This document shows, in pieces, positions 48,158 to 59,393 of a stretch of 64,000 nt of DNA; within the stretch, counting starts at the first letter, position 1, and each line of letters starts with the position of its first letter. The DNA comes from an uncultured Opitutia bacterium (GTDB taxonomy: Bacteria; Verrucomicrobiota; Verrucomicrobiia; Opitutales; Opitutaceae): positions 1-64,000 of the forward strand of contig CAIONS010000027.1 in NCBI GenBank assembly GCA_903859715.1. Reading direction: 5' to 3'. The notes under the pieces are model-generated. The model saw only the letters and a list, made by a program, of their open reading frames with translations, was not told where the DNA came from and made no database searches. The translations under genes and the position numbers were made by a program.

Positions 48158-48454
48158 ATGCTCTACGCCGTCCGCTTCTTTGACCGGCCTGAACAATTCG
48201 CGGTTCGCCAGGCGCAGCTGCCGACACACATCCAGTGGCTCGACGAGCACAAGGACGCAGTCCTTGTCGGCGGTTCGCTGCGCCACGAGCCGGGTGAGAA
48301 TCCAGTGGGCGGCCTGTGGATTGTTGAAGCGCCAAACAAGGCAGCGATCGAGGAGCTGCTGCGCACCGATCCGTTCTGGATTCATGGGCTGCGTGAGCGC
48401 TACGAAATCCTCTTCTGGTCCAAGGCGTTTGCTGACCGAAAGGTCCCGGTGTGA
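48158..48454 (+). CDS. YciI-family small protein
   Basis: A 98-residue protein of ferredoxin-like fold. RFFDRPEQFAVRQAQLPTHI begins the fold, LVGGSLRHEPGENPVGGLWI follows, and DPFWIHGL holds the Asp-Pro-Phe segment with the conserved His, all fitting the YciI family. Function is unclear; some relatives are lyases or dehalogenase-like. ATG 48158 is selected because it starts the fold; the longer frame overlaps the divergent gene region. It is 36 bp upstream of the GNAT gene. Confidence 0.82.
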   Translation: MLYAVRFFDRPEQFAVRQAQLPTHIQWLDEHKDAVLVGGSLRHEPGENPVGGLWIVEAPNKAAIEELLRTDPFWIHGLRERYEILFWSKAFADRKVPV

Positions 48455-48490
48455 GTGGGGCCGCCTGACTGACACTTAAATTTATTCGTG

Positions 48491-48988
48491 ATGACTGCTC
48501 CATTGCCGGTTCTCCGTCCCGCCACCCTGGCCGATGTTGCGACGACTCTCTCGTGGTCGCCGACGCACGAGGCGCTGCGGCGTTGGGCAGGCAGCACGGT
48601 GCGCTGGCCGGCCACGGTGGAATCGCTCTGGGCGGACATCAACAATCCCGATGCCACCACCTTTGCCTTGGAGTCACCGGAGCACGGCATGGTTGGTTTC
48701 GGTCAGGTGCGCTTCCGGGAACAGACCTACGGTCACCTGGCGCGCGTCATCGTTTCGCCGCACCACCGGGGCCTCGGCCTGGGCCGCGCGCTGTGCCTTG
48801 CGCTCATGCGCGAAGCGCCCCGGTTGCACGCCATCTCGGCGTATTCACTCTATGTTTTCACCGACAACCCGAATGCGATCGCACTCTACCGCACGCTCGG
48901 ATTTCAAGAGAAAGGATTTCATCCCAAGCTTCCCACCGCGATGCTGATGGAGGCGTCGCTCGACGCGTTCTCACGCGAAAAATCGTGA
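48491..48988 (+). CDS. GNAT-family N-acetyltransferase
   Basis: A 165-residue acetyltransferase. RVIVSPHHRGLGLGRALCLA is motif A, which binds acetyl-CoA through the RGLGLG loop. VFTDNPNAIALYRTLGFQEK is motif B, and the layout is that of ribosomal-protein or small-molecule GNATs. Substrate unknown. ATG 48491 directly follows an in-frame GTG; both are possible. It probably forms a two-gene unit with the YciI gene. Confidence 0.85.
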   Translation: MTAPLPVLRPATLADVATTLSWSPTHEALRRWAGSTVRWPATVESLWADINNPDATTFALESPEHGMVGFGQVRFREQTYGHLARVIVSPHHRGLGLGRALCLALMREAPRLHAISAYSLYVFTDNPNAIALYRTLGFQEKGFHPKLPTAMLMEASLDAFSREKS

Positions 48989-49027
48989 GCCGTTGGAATG
49001 GGCGGCTCGAAAGGGGCCGGCTTCCGG

Positions 49028-50722
49028 TCACGCGTGCTTCGAACGCGACGGCGAGGTGCGGACACGTTTCACGCCCGGCGGCAGGGTGACCTTGCTCTTG
49101 ATGGAGCCATCGGCGGCGCGTTCGTGACGCACGCGGATCGGTCCCTTGGGCGTGGGGTACGTGCCCTCGGCCCACTTGAGTTTGCCGAGCTGCGGCTCGA
49201 TCCGCACCTGCGTGAAACCGGGCGCGGCCGGCGTGATGCCGAGGACGTGTTCGCTGAGAAACGCGGTCGGACCGCCGGCCCAGCCGTGACAGAGACTCCG
49301 GCGCAGGCCCACGTAGCAGTGTTCGCCGAAATCGCCGTGCAAGTCCTTGCGCCCTTTCGCGACAAGTTCGTCGATCGGCCCGGCCTCCTTGGTCCACGCG
49401 AGATCGAATTCCTCCCAGAACGTGGTCGCACCCTGGTCGAGCATCCCGCCCCAGAAGCGGCTGATGAAATCGAGCGCAGTGTTGGTTTCGCCCGCACGGC
49501 CGAGGGCGCGCAGGGCGTAGAATCCGCAGAAGGTCGAAAGATCGCGGGGCCCGCCTTGCGCGAGCTCGGCCACCGCGGGGGCCGCATCACGCAGGCCCGC
49601 GAGCAGCGAGAAAGCGGCGGGAGTCTTGCGGCCGCTGACGGCCGGCACGTGCCGGCGCAGCCGGACCACGGTGGCAGCGCAGAGGTCGGCGGTGGATGCG
49701 TCACCGAGAACCCGGAGCAGGCGTTCACCGCTGGCCATGGTCAGGATCATCAGCGCCTGGAGGCCCTCGTGAACGGCGACGAGGTTGGCGGACGTGGGCC
49801 AATCGACGAACCGCATCCCATCGAGAACCTCGCGGCCTTCCGCATCCACAAAACCCGCCAGGCGGCAGAGCAGCGCGGTGAGATAGGTCTGCTGCTGACG
49901 GAGGTAGGCGAGGTCGCCGTGATGGAGATACCAGTCCTCGTGAATCATGATCCACCACATCGAGTAGGCGCTGATCGTGTTCATCCACGCGGTGACCGGC
50001 GTTACGTCGCGGGTGAGGTCCAGGCTTTTGCGCACGACGTCCTGGTCGCCGAACACGGCGTTGATCACGGCGACCTCGGGATGCATGTCGCCGATCCAGA
50101 CCAGCCGGTCGCGTTTGATGCCGTCCCAGAGAAAATCCTGCATGTTGAGCTGCACGGTCCACGCGCCGGTCTGCCAGATCCGGTTGAGCCGGGGATTGGA
50201 GCAGGTGAACGATCCCACGTAGGGCAGGTCGCGAATCGAAAGGAGCGCGCGCACCGCGGTGATCTGCACATGGGGCGCGGCGGTGGTGGCGTCGAGCCGG
50301 ACAAAACGAAAGCCCGACTGGCCGACGGTGGCGCGGCCGAGCCAGGGCAGCGTCACGATCTGGTCGCGCAGCGCATGGTCGTTCTGGGCGCCGCGGTCGG
50401 GGACATCGGCCATGACCTCGGCGACGGATTCACCGAAACGCACGCGGACAGTGGCGGGCATTTTGGGATGAAACATCGGCGTGAAAATCTCGATCGAACC
50501 GGCCAGCTCGGTGCCGAAGTCGAGCACGATGCCGCCCGGCCGCCGGCCGGCTTTAAGGATCAGGGGTGGCAATGGCTGGCTGAGCAGGGCCTGGCCGGGC
50601 GCGGGGGCGAGCAGGTTGGCGGCGTTCTGCACACCGGTGGTGCTGGTCCAGACGACGCGGACGGGAGCGATAAAATAAGTGGAGAGCTCGGATTTGACGG
50701 CCGGGAAGGGCAGGTGGGTCAC
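49028..50722 (-). CDS. Alpha-L-rhamnosidase-like glycoside hydrolase (GH78)
   Basis: A 564-residue protein with an (alpha/alpha)6 body: LNRIWQTGAWTVQLNMQDFL, KRDRLVWIGDMHPE (acidic catalytic region of GH78), and HGWAGGPTAFLSEHVLGI, the C-terminal family motif. It would release rhamnose from rhamnogalacturonan or other glycans, complementing the pectin locus. It lacks the extra N-terminal beta domains of larger GH78 enzymes. No signal peptide is visible from GTG 50722, the only plausible start in frame before the conserved part. ATG 50866 would run through a repeat. The start is uncertain. Confidence 0.8.
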   Translation of the reverse strand: MTHLPFPAVKSELSTYFIAPVRVVWTSTTGVQNAANLLAPAPGQALLSQPLPPLILKAGRRPGGIVLDFGTELAGSIEIFTPMFHPKMPATVRVRFGESVAEVMADVPDRGAQNDHALRDQIVTLPWLGRATVGQSGFRFVRLDATTAAPHVQITAVRALLSIRDLPYVGSFTCSNPRLNRIWQTGAWTVQLNMQDFLWDGIKRDRLVWIGDMHPEVAVINAVFGDQDVVRKSLDLTRDVTPVTAWMNTISAYSMWWIMIHEDWYLHHGDLAYLRQQQTYLTALLCRLAGFVDAEGREVLDGMRFVDWPTSANLVAVHEGLQALMILTMASGERLLRVLGDASTADLCAATVVRLRRHVPAVSGRKTPAAFSLLAGLRDAAPAVAELAQGGPRDLSTFCGFYALRALGRAGETNTALDFISRFWGGMLDQGATTFWEEFDLAWTKEAGPIDELVAKGRKDLHGDFGEHCYVGLRRSLCHGWAGGPTAFLSEHVLGITPAAPGFTQVRIEPQLGKLKWAEGTYPTPKGPIRVRHERAADGSIKSKVTLPPGVKRVRTSPSRSKHA

Positions 50723-50848
50723 GGGAGAAAAGGGAGGGTAGGATAGAGGGAGTACGATCCTGGCGGGTGAGGCGAGAATCGTATGCCGGACCCTCCCGTG
50801 GAGGACGCACCGCAATTCGGATTCAGGCGAACGCCACCGATTCAATCC

Positions 50849-50892
50849 GGAACATCGAACATTCAACGCCGAACTTCCAACTTCGAAGTCCG
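50849..50892. repeat. Half copy of palindromic repeat family F
   Basis: GGAACATCGAACATTCAACG followed by related text matches one arm of the elements at 8988-9106 and 58908-59023. No inverted partner is seen nearby. Confidence 0.6.
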
Positions 50893-51012
50893 GAGACGGG
50901 ACCTTCAGACGTGGGCAGATGCGAGCGACGGCCCGCGCATTTCAGCCGGCCGGGTTATCGTTGTCCATGGCTCGCCCATGACTCCGTCCGACCTTGCTGA
51001 CCTGGTCCAATC

Positions 51013-51195
51013 TCAGGCGGCGCCGATTTTGCGCGTTAGGACTTCAACCTCGCGCTCGAGTTTGTCGCAGCGCTTCGCGAGCACGATGATGATCCCGGCC
51101 AGGCTTTTCTCGGTGTCGTTGGAATCAGAATTCAGGAGCCGCTTGGCGGCCTCCGCGAGGTCGGCGAAATTATTTTCCGGGTTCAGATCTTTCAT
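51013..51195 (-). CDS. Small coiled-coil protein, unknown function
   Basis: A 60-residue acidic/basic helical peptide (MKDLNPENNFADLAEAAKRL, later KRCDKLEREVEVLTRKIG) with heptad-like spacing in its last 25 residues. I do not recognise a family. The amino-acid pattern is protein-like and the frame is clean, but no clear Shine-Dalgarno is seen. It lies between the rhamnosidase and tRNA-Pro genes. Confidence 0.5.
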   Translation of the reverse strand: MKDLNPENNFADLAEAAKRLLNSDSNDTEKSLAGIIIVLAKRCDKLEREVEVLTRKIGAA

Positions 51196-51318
51196 GAAGG
51201 CAGACCCTGGCCGAGGGCAACCTTGCTAGCCAGCCCAATTGGCCGCCTGCTTGAGCAGATGAACTCCAAAAAATCCGCTGATCGCTTGGACGCAGCCGTG
51301 GGCCACGTGGGGAAATCA

Positions 51319-51395
51319 TGGTCGGGGCGACAGGATTCGAACCTGCGACCTCCTGGTCCCAAACCAGGCGCTCTACCAGACTAAGCTACACCCCG
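51319..51395 (-). tRNA. tRNA-Pro (anticodon TGG)
   Basis: A complete 77-nt cloverleaf with encoded CCA: acceptor stem CGGGGTG/CGCCCCG, anticodon arm CCTGG-TTTGGGA-CCAGG, T-arm around GGTTCGAATCC. The anticodon TGG reads proline CCN codons. Confidence 0.95.
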
Positions 51396-51833
51396 CAGGC
51401 CGTGAGGGTCGAAAGGGACGCGCGTTGAACCGGGGTGTCAATGCTTGAGGCGGATGGCGTGTCGAACGACGAGAGACGAAAGTCGAGGGGCCGGAGGAGA
51501 AAACTAGGGAACGAGGGTGGAGTTATGAGGGACGAGGGAGGGAGGGACGGGATGCATGGAGTTGAAAGGTGAAGGTTGAAAGTCCGGCTCCGGGCAGGGA
51601 AAAGGCCACTGGCAGGCCCATGATTCCGGAATCGGGCGCCCGGTCTTCAGGTCCGATCCGATCTTTCAGGCCTCAACTCGCTTCTTTCAACCGTGGGTCC
51701 GCCGGCCGGCCGGCCGTCGCACAACTTGGCGTGAGAGCTGCAGTTTAGCCCTCGGCTAACCCGCCGATTGTTAATAATCTCTTCTTGCCACGCCCCGCTA
51801 ATCCGCTACTTCAAAGCGTCTAACCTCTCATCT
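51396..51833. other. Gene-free stretch between tRNA-Pro and the LysM gene
   Basis: No coding sequence is convincing. A purine-rich segment (about 51465-51560: GACGAGAGACGAAAGTCGAG and similar) resembles degenerate repeat text. The last 60 bp before 51834 are AT-richer (TTGTTAATAATC at 51768-51779) and may hold the LysM gene promoter. Confidence 0.4.
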
Positions 51834-52361
51834 ATGGATACCATTTCTCGCGAAAATAACAGCATGCTTCCGGTTGCCGGAGCCATCATGGGCGGCCTCG
51901 CGCTCCTCATCGGCGGCTTCGCTGCGATCAAAGTTTCCACGCTCCAGAAGACCGTTGCTGCTCAGCAAGAGAAGGTGGACAAGATCGATGGCCTCGAGTC
52001 CCAGCTGGGTTCCGTGTCCGCTGCCTCCGACAAGGCGACGAAGGACATCGGCTCGCTGACGCGCACCACGCAGGAAGCTTTCAACACGGTCGCCGCTGAC
52101 CTCGCCAATCTTCACGCTTCCGTCACGAAGCTCGAGGAATCCGCGAAGAAGCCCGTCGCCGCTGCCGGCAAGGGTGGTCACAATGCGGGTCCCGTGGTCG
52201 CCGGTCCCGGCGAGTATGTGGTCAAGGCGGGCGACACGTTCGCCAAGATCGGCCGCGCCAACGGTGGTTTCTCCGGCAAGCAGGTCGCCGAGGTCAACCC
52301 TGGGGTCGATCCGAGCAAGCTTCACCCCGGCCAGAAGATCAAGCTGCCGGTTAAGCAGTAA
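51834..52361 (+). CDS. Membrane-anchored coiled-coil LysM protein
   Basis: A 175-residue protein: a short N-terminus, a membrane helix (about 12-33, LPVAGAIMGGLALLIGGFAA), a coiled coil (about 35-110) and one LysM domain at the C-terminus (about 127-175, GEYVVKAGDTFAKIGRANGG and later NPGVDPSKLHPGQKIKLP). LysM binds peptidoglycan, so the protein probably links the inner membrane to the cell wall. A strong terminator follows, so it is likely monocistronic. ATG 51834 begins the natural N-terminus; a 22-codon extension is unlikely. Confidence 0.82.
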   Translation: MDTISRENNSMLPVAGAIMGGLALLIGGFAAIKVSTLQKTVAAQQEKVDKIDGLESQLGSVSAASDKATKDIGSLTRTTQEAFNTVAADLANLHASVTKLEESAKKPVAAAGKGGHNAGPVVAGPGEYVVKAGDTFAKIGRANGGFSGKQVAEVNPGVDPSKLHPGQKIKLPVKQ

Positions 52362-52381
52362 TCCGCTTCGGTTTTAATTTT

Positions 52382-52418
52382 ATGCCTCCTCGCCCTTGTG
52401 GCCGGGAGGCATTTTTTT
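52382..52418 (+). terminator. Rho-independent terminator after the LysM gene
   Basis: ATGCCTCC pairs with GGAGGCAT (8 bp, ends at 52412) and is followed by a run of seven T. It ends 6 bp before the Nudix start codon, so the Nudix gene is expressed from read-through or its own promoter. Confidence 0.85.
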
Positions 52419-52424
52419 GCCCTG

Positions 52425-52997
52425 ATGAATCCGCCCAAGCCCGGCCCCGCCCGCTGGCAGAAACTCGCCGACACGACGCTCCTGTCCACCCGCGTGTTTG
52501 AGGTGCACAGCACACATTATCGCCATCCCGGGCGCGAGACCGAGCGGGACTTCATCGTCGTGCAGCCGCCGGACTGGGTGAACGTCGTGGCGCTCACGCC
52601 CGACCACCGCATCGTGCTGGTGCGGCAGTTCCGGTTCGGCATCGACGGGTTCTCGCTGGAGATTCCGGGTGGCGTGATGGAGGCCGGCGAGGATCCGGTA
52701 ACGGCGGGGCTGCGCGAACTGCGGGAAGAGACGGGGTTCACCGGGGTCTCGGCGCGCGTGCTGGGGAAGGTGCATCCGAACCCGGCAATCCAGAGCAACT
52801 GCTGCCATTTTGTCCTGGTCGAACAGGCGGTGGCCTCGACGGCGATGGAGTGGGATGCCGACGAGGAAATCGAAGTGACCACGCTGCCGGTGGAGGAGGT
52901 TTTAAAACTCGCGCGCTCCGGAGGCATCACGCACGGGCTCGTGCTGGATGCGCTGCTGTTTTTCGAACCGGTTTGGGGGAAGTTGAGGCCGCGGTAA
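52425..52997 (+). CDS. Nudix hydrolase, ADP-ribose pyrophosphatase-like
   Basis: A 190-residue protein with a full Nudix box, GVMEAGEDPVTAGLRELREE followed by TGF, which binds Mg and cleaves nucleoside diphosphates linked to another group. VVALTPDHRIVLVRQFRFG and LEIPGG before the box are typical of the ADP-ribose/ADP-sugar branch. Lys/His-rich substrate loops are not distinctive enough to choose between ADP-ribose and sugar nucleotides. ATG 52425 lies just after a terminator. Confidence 0.85.
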   Translation: MNPPKPGPARWQKLADTTLLSTRVFEVHSTHYRHPGRETERDFIVVQPPDWVNVVALTPDHRIVLVRQFRFGIDGFSLEIPGGVMEAGEDPVTAGLRELREETGFTGVSARVLGKVHPNPAIQSNCCHFVLVEQAVASTAMEWDADEEIEVTTLPVEEVLKLARSGGITHGLVLDALLFFEPVWGKLRPR

Positions 52998-53064
52998 AGG
53001 AGAGCGGGCCTTTTACTCTTGCCGGAGGCTAGGGCAACGGCCTTGGCAGCGATGCCCCTTTAAT

Positions 53065-53219
53065 CGTCATCCTGAGCGGAGCCGAAGGATCGCTGTTATC
53101 CTTCCCACCGATTCCGCTTTTGATTCGGACACTTGAGCGTCGCCGTGGGAGTGTCGGTGTCTGACATCGATCGTGAGGGAAATAAGAACAGAGATCCTTC
53201 GACTTCGCTCAGGATGACG
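53065..53219. repeat. Palindromic repeat, family E
   Basis: CGTCATCCTGAGCGGAGCCG starts the left arm (to about 53095); the inverted right arm (about 53190-53219) ends CTCAGGATGACG. A less conserved 90-bp centre separates them. The rest of the 52998-53317 gap shows no gene. Confidence 0.8.
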
Positions 53220-53317
53220 AGAGGAGGGTGGGTTTGCCGTTTGGTTGGGAAACCTCGTTTCTCCCCGGCATTTGACTTCACCCCATCACCCGCTTACCTG
53301 CCCATCCTCCCCTAACC

Positions 53318-54577
53318 ATGTCCGCACCCCTGTTCGCCAACGCCTGCGAGACTCTGGGCCCCGCTTCCGGGGGCCAGGTGCCGGCGTTGCTGGAGAGCGA
53401 GATCCGGAAGATCTACGCGCGGAGCCCGTTGTATGGTCAGCGCTTTCCGCTGCATTCCAATCCGCTGCAATGGTCGTGTTACCGCGAGATTCCCGCGCTC
53501 TCCAAAAAGGAAATCATCGAGCGCGGTCACCAGGCTTTTTTCGCGGACTATGCGGAGGTGGACCGCGGGTTGCTGACCAAACGCTTCGAATACGAGAGCA
53601 CCGGCGGCACCACGCAGTCGCCCATGACCGTGATCATGGAAGAAGGCTGGTGGGACCGGCAGACGGAGAACGCCTACCTGGCGTCGCCCATCCTGCGCGA
53701 GTTTGTCGGCCGGCCCTACCGGAAGTGCGTCCTCGCCCCCGTGGGCTGCTCGAGCAATCTCTGCCCGTACGAGGATCACCCGTTTCCGCACCGCTATTTC
53801 AACGGCACGGTTTACCTGAATCTCTCGAGCGATCCGTTTTCTTTCCCCGAGTCGGAGTGGGACCGCATCGTGCTCGAGCTGCAGGCGACCAAGCCCGAGG
53901 TGATCGAGGGCGAGCCGGTTTACCTGTCGCTGCTGGCCCGCGCCACGCAGAAGCGCGGCGTGAAGGTGCCGAGCATCCGCGCGGTCATCCTGACCTACGG
54001 CAAGGCGAGCACCGAGCACGGCCGGCGGATCGCCGAGGTGTTTCCCGCGCCGCAGGTGGATCTCTATGGTTCGACCGAGGCGGGCTATTTGTTTGTGGGC
54101 GAGGCCTTCAAGGACAATTCCCAGGTGATCGATGCCAACGCGTTCATCGAGTTGGTGCCGTGGCGCGCGGAGCTGCCCGGGGTGTTCCAGGTCCATGTTA
54201 CGACCCGCGACCGCGAGGCGATGCCGCTGCTGCGGTATCACACGGGCGACATTGTCCAGAAGTTCCCGACCGGCTTCCGGCTGCTCGGGCGCGAGGGCAA
54301 CCTGTATTTCCGCCCGGACGGTTCGCTGGTTTCACCGACCGAGATCGACGCCGCGCTGCCGGCCAGCTTCTCGTGCTGGCACTACTCGCTCGTGCAGACG
54401 GCGGAGCAGCGCTGGGATTTTCATTACGTCGCCGACGAACCGATGCCGCATGGCGAGGTCGAGGCGGCAATTGCCGGCGTGCTGGGTGCAGGCGTCCGCG
54501 TGAATGCCTTTCGCCGCCGCGTGATCGCGCCGGCGGCGAGCGGGAAGTTCGCGCTCCTCAAGCCGCTGGCCCGTTGA
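53318..54577 (+). CDS. Phenylacetate-CoA ligase-like AMP-binding protein
   Basis: A 419-residue PaaK-like adenylate-forming protein. YESTGGTTQSPMTVIMEE is the P-loop-like ATP site, VDLYGSTEAGYLF the A5 motif, and LRYHTGDIVQKFP plus GREGNLYF the hinge region. It should activate a carboxylic acid with ATP, perhaps transferring it to CoA or a carrier. The acid cannot be named. The order of domains is normal and the length is close to the family's 430. It is a lone gene, flanked by repeats. Confidence 0.82.
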   Translation: MSAPLFANACETLGPASGGQVPALLESEIRKIYARSPLYGQRFPLHSNPLQWSCYREIPALSKKEIIERGHQAFFADYAEVDRGLLTKRFEYESTGGTTQSPMTVIMEEGWWDRQTENAYLASPILREFVGRPYRKCVLAPVGCSSNLCPYEDHPFPHRYFNGTVYLNLSSDPFSFPESEWDRIVLELQATKPEVIEGEPVYLSLLARATQKRGVKVPSIRAVILTYGKASTEHGRRIAEVFPAPQVDLYGSTEAGYLFVGEAFKDNSQVIDANAFIELVPWRAELPGVFQVHVTTRDREAMPLLRYHTGDIVQKFPTGFRLLGREGNLYFRPDGSLVSPTEIDAALPASFSCWHYSLVQTAEQRWDFHYVADEPMPHGEVEAAIAGVLGAGVRVNAFRRRVIAPAASGKFALLKPLAR

Positions 54578-54593
54578 GTCGGCTGCTCGTGGA

Positions 54594-54655
54594 GTAGGGC
54601 GGGTCTTTGACCCGCCATCGAGCGACCCTGAAGGCGGGTCAAAGACCCGCCCTAC
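54594..54655. repeat. Inverted pair of GTAG-hairpin elements, family D
   Basis: GTAGGGCGGGTCTTTGACCC starts the left unit (hairpin GCGGGTC-TTT-GACCCGC); the inverted right unit ends GACCCGCCCTAC. It lies 17 bp after the ligase stop. Confidence 0.88.
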
Positions 54656-54676
54656 CTCGGAGTAAATTAGTCCGAT

Positions 54677-54733
54677 GTAGCGTAGCATTCTGTCTGCAGC
54701 GGAATGCCGATGCAGGCAGGATGCCTGCGCTAC
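54677..54733. repeat. Inverted pair of GTAG-hairpin elements, family L
   Basis: On plus: GTAGC, a hairpin with GCATTC/GAATGC arms. On minus: GTAGC then GCAGGCA-TCC-TGCCTGC. The outer GTAGC/GCTAC ends match the other families. It lies 21 bp after the family D pair, upstream of sdhC. Confidence 0.75.
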
Positions 54734-54859
54734 TTAGCCGGTTAGTCTCCCTAATAAGCCGGGGCGGCCGTTGCCGGCCTTGCCGATAAACTTTACATCT
54801 CACTGTTGCTCACCGAACGTCGGGGCACCCGCTTCCCCACCTATCCACGTGCTTTTGTA

Positions 54860-55627
54860 ATGAATCTCGCAGGCAGTCTTTTCAGTTCCTCCATCGGCCG
54901 AAAAATTCTCATGGCGATCACAGGCGTGATCCTGATCGGTTTCGTCATCGGACACCTGATCGGCAACCTGCAGGTCTTTCAGGATCCCGATCACCTCAAC
55001 GGCTACGCGGCGTTCCTCCATCATCTCGGGCCGCTGCTCTGGATCGCGCGGATCGGCCTGTTGGTGGCGGTGGTGATCCACATCTGGGCGGCCACGGTGC
55101 TCACGCTGGAAAATCACGCGGCGCGCGACGTGAAATATGGAGTGAAGCACACCATCCAAGCGACGCTGTCGTCCCGGTTGATGCGCTGGACGGGTGTCGT
55201 GGTGCTGGCCTTCCTGCTTTACCACCTCGCGCATTTCACCCTCGGCAAGGTCCAAGTCTCGACGTTCAAGGAAAACCTGCCGCCCTATACGATGATGGGC
55301 GACTACCGGGTGGCCGGTTTTCCCGTGGTGAAGGCCGGCGCCGAGGTGCTCGACGTGCGCAGCATGGTCATCCTTGGATTTCAGCAGCCCATCGTGGCGC
55401 TGTTCTACATCGTGGCGGTCGGACTCCTGAGCCTCCACCTGCTGCACGGCTTCGACAGCCTGTTCCAGACGCTCGGTTGGCGCTCGGAGAAATGGGCGGG
55501 TGCTCTCCGCAAGATCTCGATCGTTTTTTGCGCCGCTTACTTTTTCCTCAACGCCACCATTCCCGCGTCCGTGCTGCTCGGCCGGTTGAAGGTGGCTGAA
55601 CCGGTTCACGTCGCCGCCCAGCGTTAA
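54860..55627 (+). CDS. sdhC: Succinate dehydrogenase cytochrome b subunit (single-subunit type)
   Basis: A 255-residue membrane protein with five helices (MAITGVILIGFVIGHLIGNL, LLVAVVIHIWAATVLTLE, VVVLAFLLYHLAHF and two more). Histidines at the matrix of the helices (GHLIGN, VIHIWA, LYHLAHF, LHLLHGF) are the expected ligands for two b hemes. This is the one-subunit anchor found in Bacteroidota and Verrucomicrobiota complex II. It passes electrons to quinone. ATG 54860 starts the family; it is 6 bp upstream of sdhA. Confidence 0.9.
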   Translation: MNLAGSLFSSSIGRKILMAITGVILIGFVIGHLIGNLQVFQDPDHLNGYAAFLHHLGPLLWIARIGLLVAVVIHIWAATVLTLENHAARDVKYGVKHTIQATLSSRLMRWTGVVVLAFLLYHLAHFTLGKVQVSTFKENLPPYTMMGDYRVAGFPVVKAGAEVLDVRSMVILGFQQPIVALFYIVAVGLLSLHLLHGFDSLFQTLGWRSEKWAGALRKISIVFCAAYFFLNATIPASVLLGRLKVAEPVHVAAQR

Positions 55628-55633
55628 CCTTCC

Positions 55634-57556
<1,923 letters not shown>

Positions 57557-57594
57557 TGCACGCGATCGAAGAGACGAAAAGTCGAGAGGTCGAA

Positions 57595-58002
57595 ATGCCG
57601 GAGAAACCACAATTTCGTTTCGAGAAGCTCACCGTGTGGCAGTCTGCCCGGAGGCTTTGTGCTGAAATTTATACGGCCACCCAGCATTTTCCGAAAGACG
57701 AGCTTTTCGGGCTGACCAGCCAGCTCCGGCGCGCCTCCGTTTCGATTACGGCTAACATCGCTGAAGGAAGTGGACGAAATTCCGATCCCGACTTCGCGCA
57801 TTTTCTTGAGATGGCCTATGGCTCAGCCATGGAATTGGCCGCGTTGCTGCATGTCGCGACCGATACCGCGCGACTTGATGCTTCAACGCGGGATAGCCTC
57901 TTGGGGCTTACGGCGGAAGTCTCCACTCAGTTGAGTGCGCTCAATCGTTCACTAAGCGTCGAACGCTCAAAGACGCCCTTCCCGCGCAGACCGCATTCCT
58001 GA
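57595..58002 (+). CDS. Four-helix-bundle protein (23S rRNA intervening-sequence type) inside the sdh operon
   Basis: A 135-residue helical protein. [40 protein letters not shown] and IAEGSGR match the TIGR02436 four-helix-bundle family, best known as the ORF inside intervening sequences of 23S rRNA, but also free in many genomes. Function unknown. It sits between sdhA and sdhB. ATG 57595 has AGAGG upstream and the family start; ATG 57556 (TAATG overlap with sdhA) is an alternative. Flanks include an 8-bp inverted match AGTCGAGA (57580) / TCTCGACT (58012), so it looks inserted. Confidence 0.82.
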   Translation: MPEKPQFRFEKLTVWQSARRLCAEIYTATQHFPKDELFGLTSQLRRASVSITANIAEGSGRNSDPDFAHFLEMAYGSAMELAALLHVATDTARLDASTRDSLLGLTAEVSTQLSALNRSLSVERSKTPFPRRPHS

Positions 58003-58051
58003 AATCCGGCTTCTCGACTCCTCGCCACTCGTCCTTAGACGCAATTCCACC

Positions 58052-58864
<813 letters not shown>

Positions 58865-58872
58865 GCGAGCCA

Positions 58873-58896
58873 GTAGCAGCCGAGATCACGAGGCTG
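58873..58896 (+). repeat. Single GTAG-hairpin element, family A
   Basis: GTAG then CAGCC-GAGATCACGA-GGCTG, a lone unit 8 bp after the sdhB stop and next to a family F palindrome. Confidence 0.75.
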
Positions 58897-58907
58897 TCCC
58901 GCCGATG

Positions 58908-59023
58908 GGATGAACATCGAACACTCAACTTCGAACGTCCAACATCGAAGTTCGATTCGCGGCCTTCGGCCCTTATCCGGCCTTCGACGTTCGATGCTCA
59001 ACGTTGAATGTTGGACGTTCGCC
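58908..59023. repeat. Palindromic repeat, family F
   Basis: GATGAACATCGAACACTCAA starts a run of GAAC/GTTC-rich sequence. The second half (TTCGACGTTCGATGCTCAAC and on, ending GTTGGACGTTC) is roughly its inverted copy. It is related to 8988-9106. Confidence 0.65.
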
Positions 59024-59117
59024 TTGTCCGGCATCTGGGCTTCAACCTTCGGCCGTCGCATTTTTTGTAACTTTCCGGGGACCGCCGTGTTTTCAGGGCA
59101 ACATCACCTTGCCCATC

Positions 59118-59333
59118 ATGAAGACCCTTCCTCTCATCGCCTCCTTTGCCGCGCTCGTCGCGTTTGTCTCCGTTCCCACCGCCGCCGTTGCCGGCCTGCT
59201 CTTTTTCGCCGTGACCCTCGTGACCATTTTCGCCGCGGATTACAGCCGGGTCATCAGACCCCTGGCTCCGCGGGCTGCCTTGGTCGCGTTTCCGCCGGCG
59301 CGTCCGGCGCAGGCTTGCGAGCTGGCGGCTTGA
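59118..59333 (+). CDS. Small membrane protein, unknown function
   Basis: A 71-residue peptide with two closely spaced hydrophobic segments (about 5-20 and 22-40), then a short Pro/Arg/Ala tail. I do not recognise it. A terminator follows 25 bp after the stop, which supports a real transcript. ATG 59118 is the first in a protein-like frame; the part upstream in frame is repeat sequence. Confidence 0.55.
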   Translation: MKTLPLIASFAALVAFVSVPTAAVAGLLFFAVTLVTIFAADYSRVIRPLAPRAALVAFPPARPAQACELAA

Positions 59334-59358
59334 TCCCCGCCGGTTCGCTGCTGGAGGG

Positions 59359-59393
59359 CGGTCCCTGCTTCCCGCGGGGACCGTCTTGCTTTT
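59359..59393 (+). terminator. Terminator after the small membrane protein gene
   Basis: CGGTCCC (59359-59365) pairs with GGGACCG (59377-59383), followed by TCTTGCTTTT. It touches the stop codon of the convergent lipoprotein gene. Confidence 0.7.
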
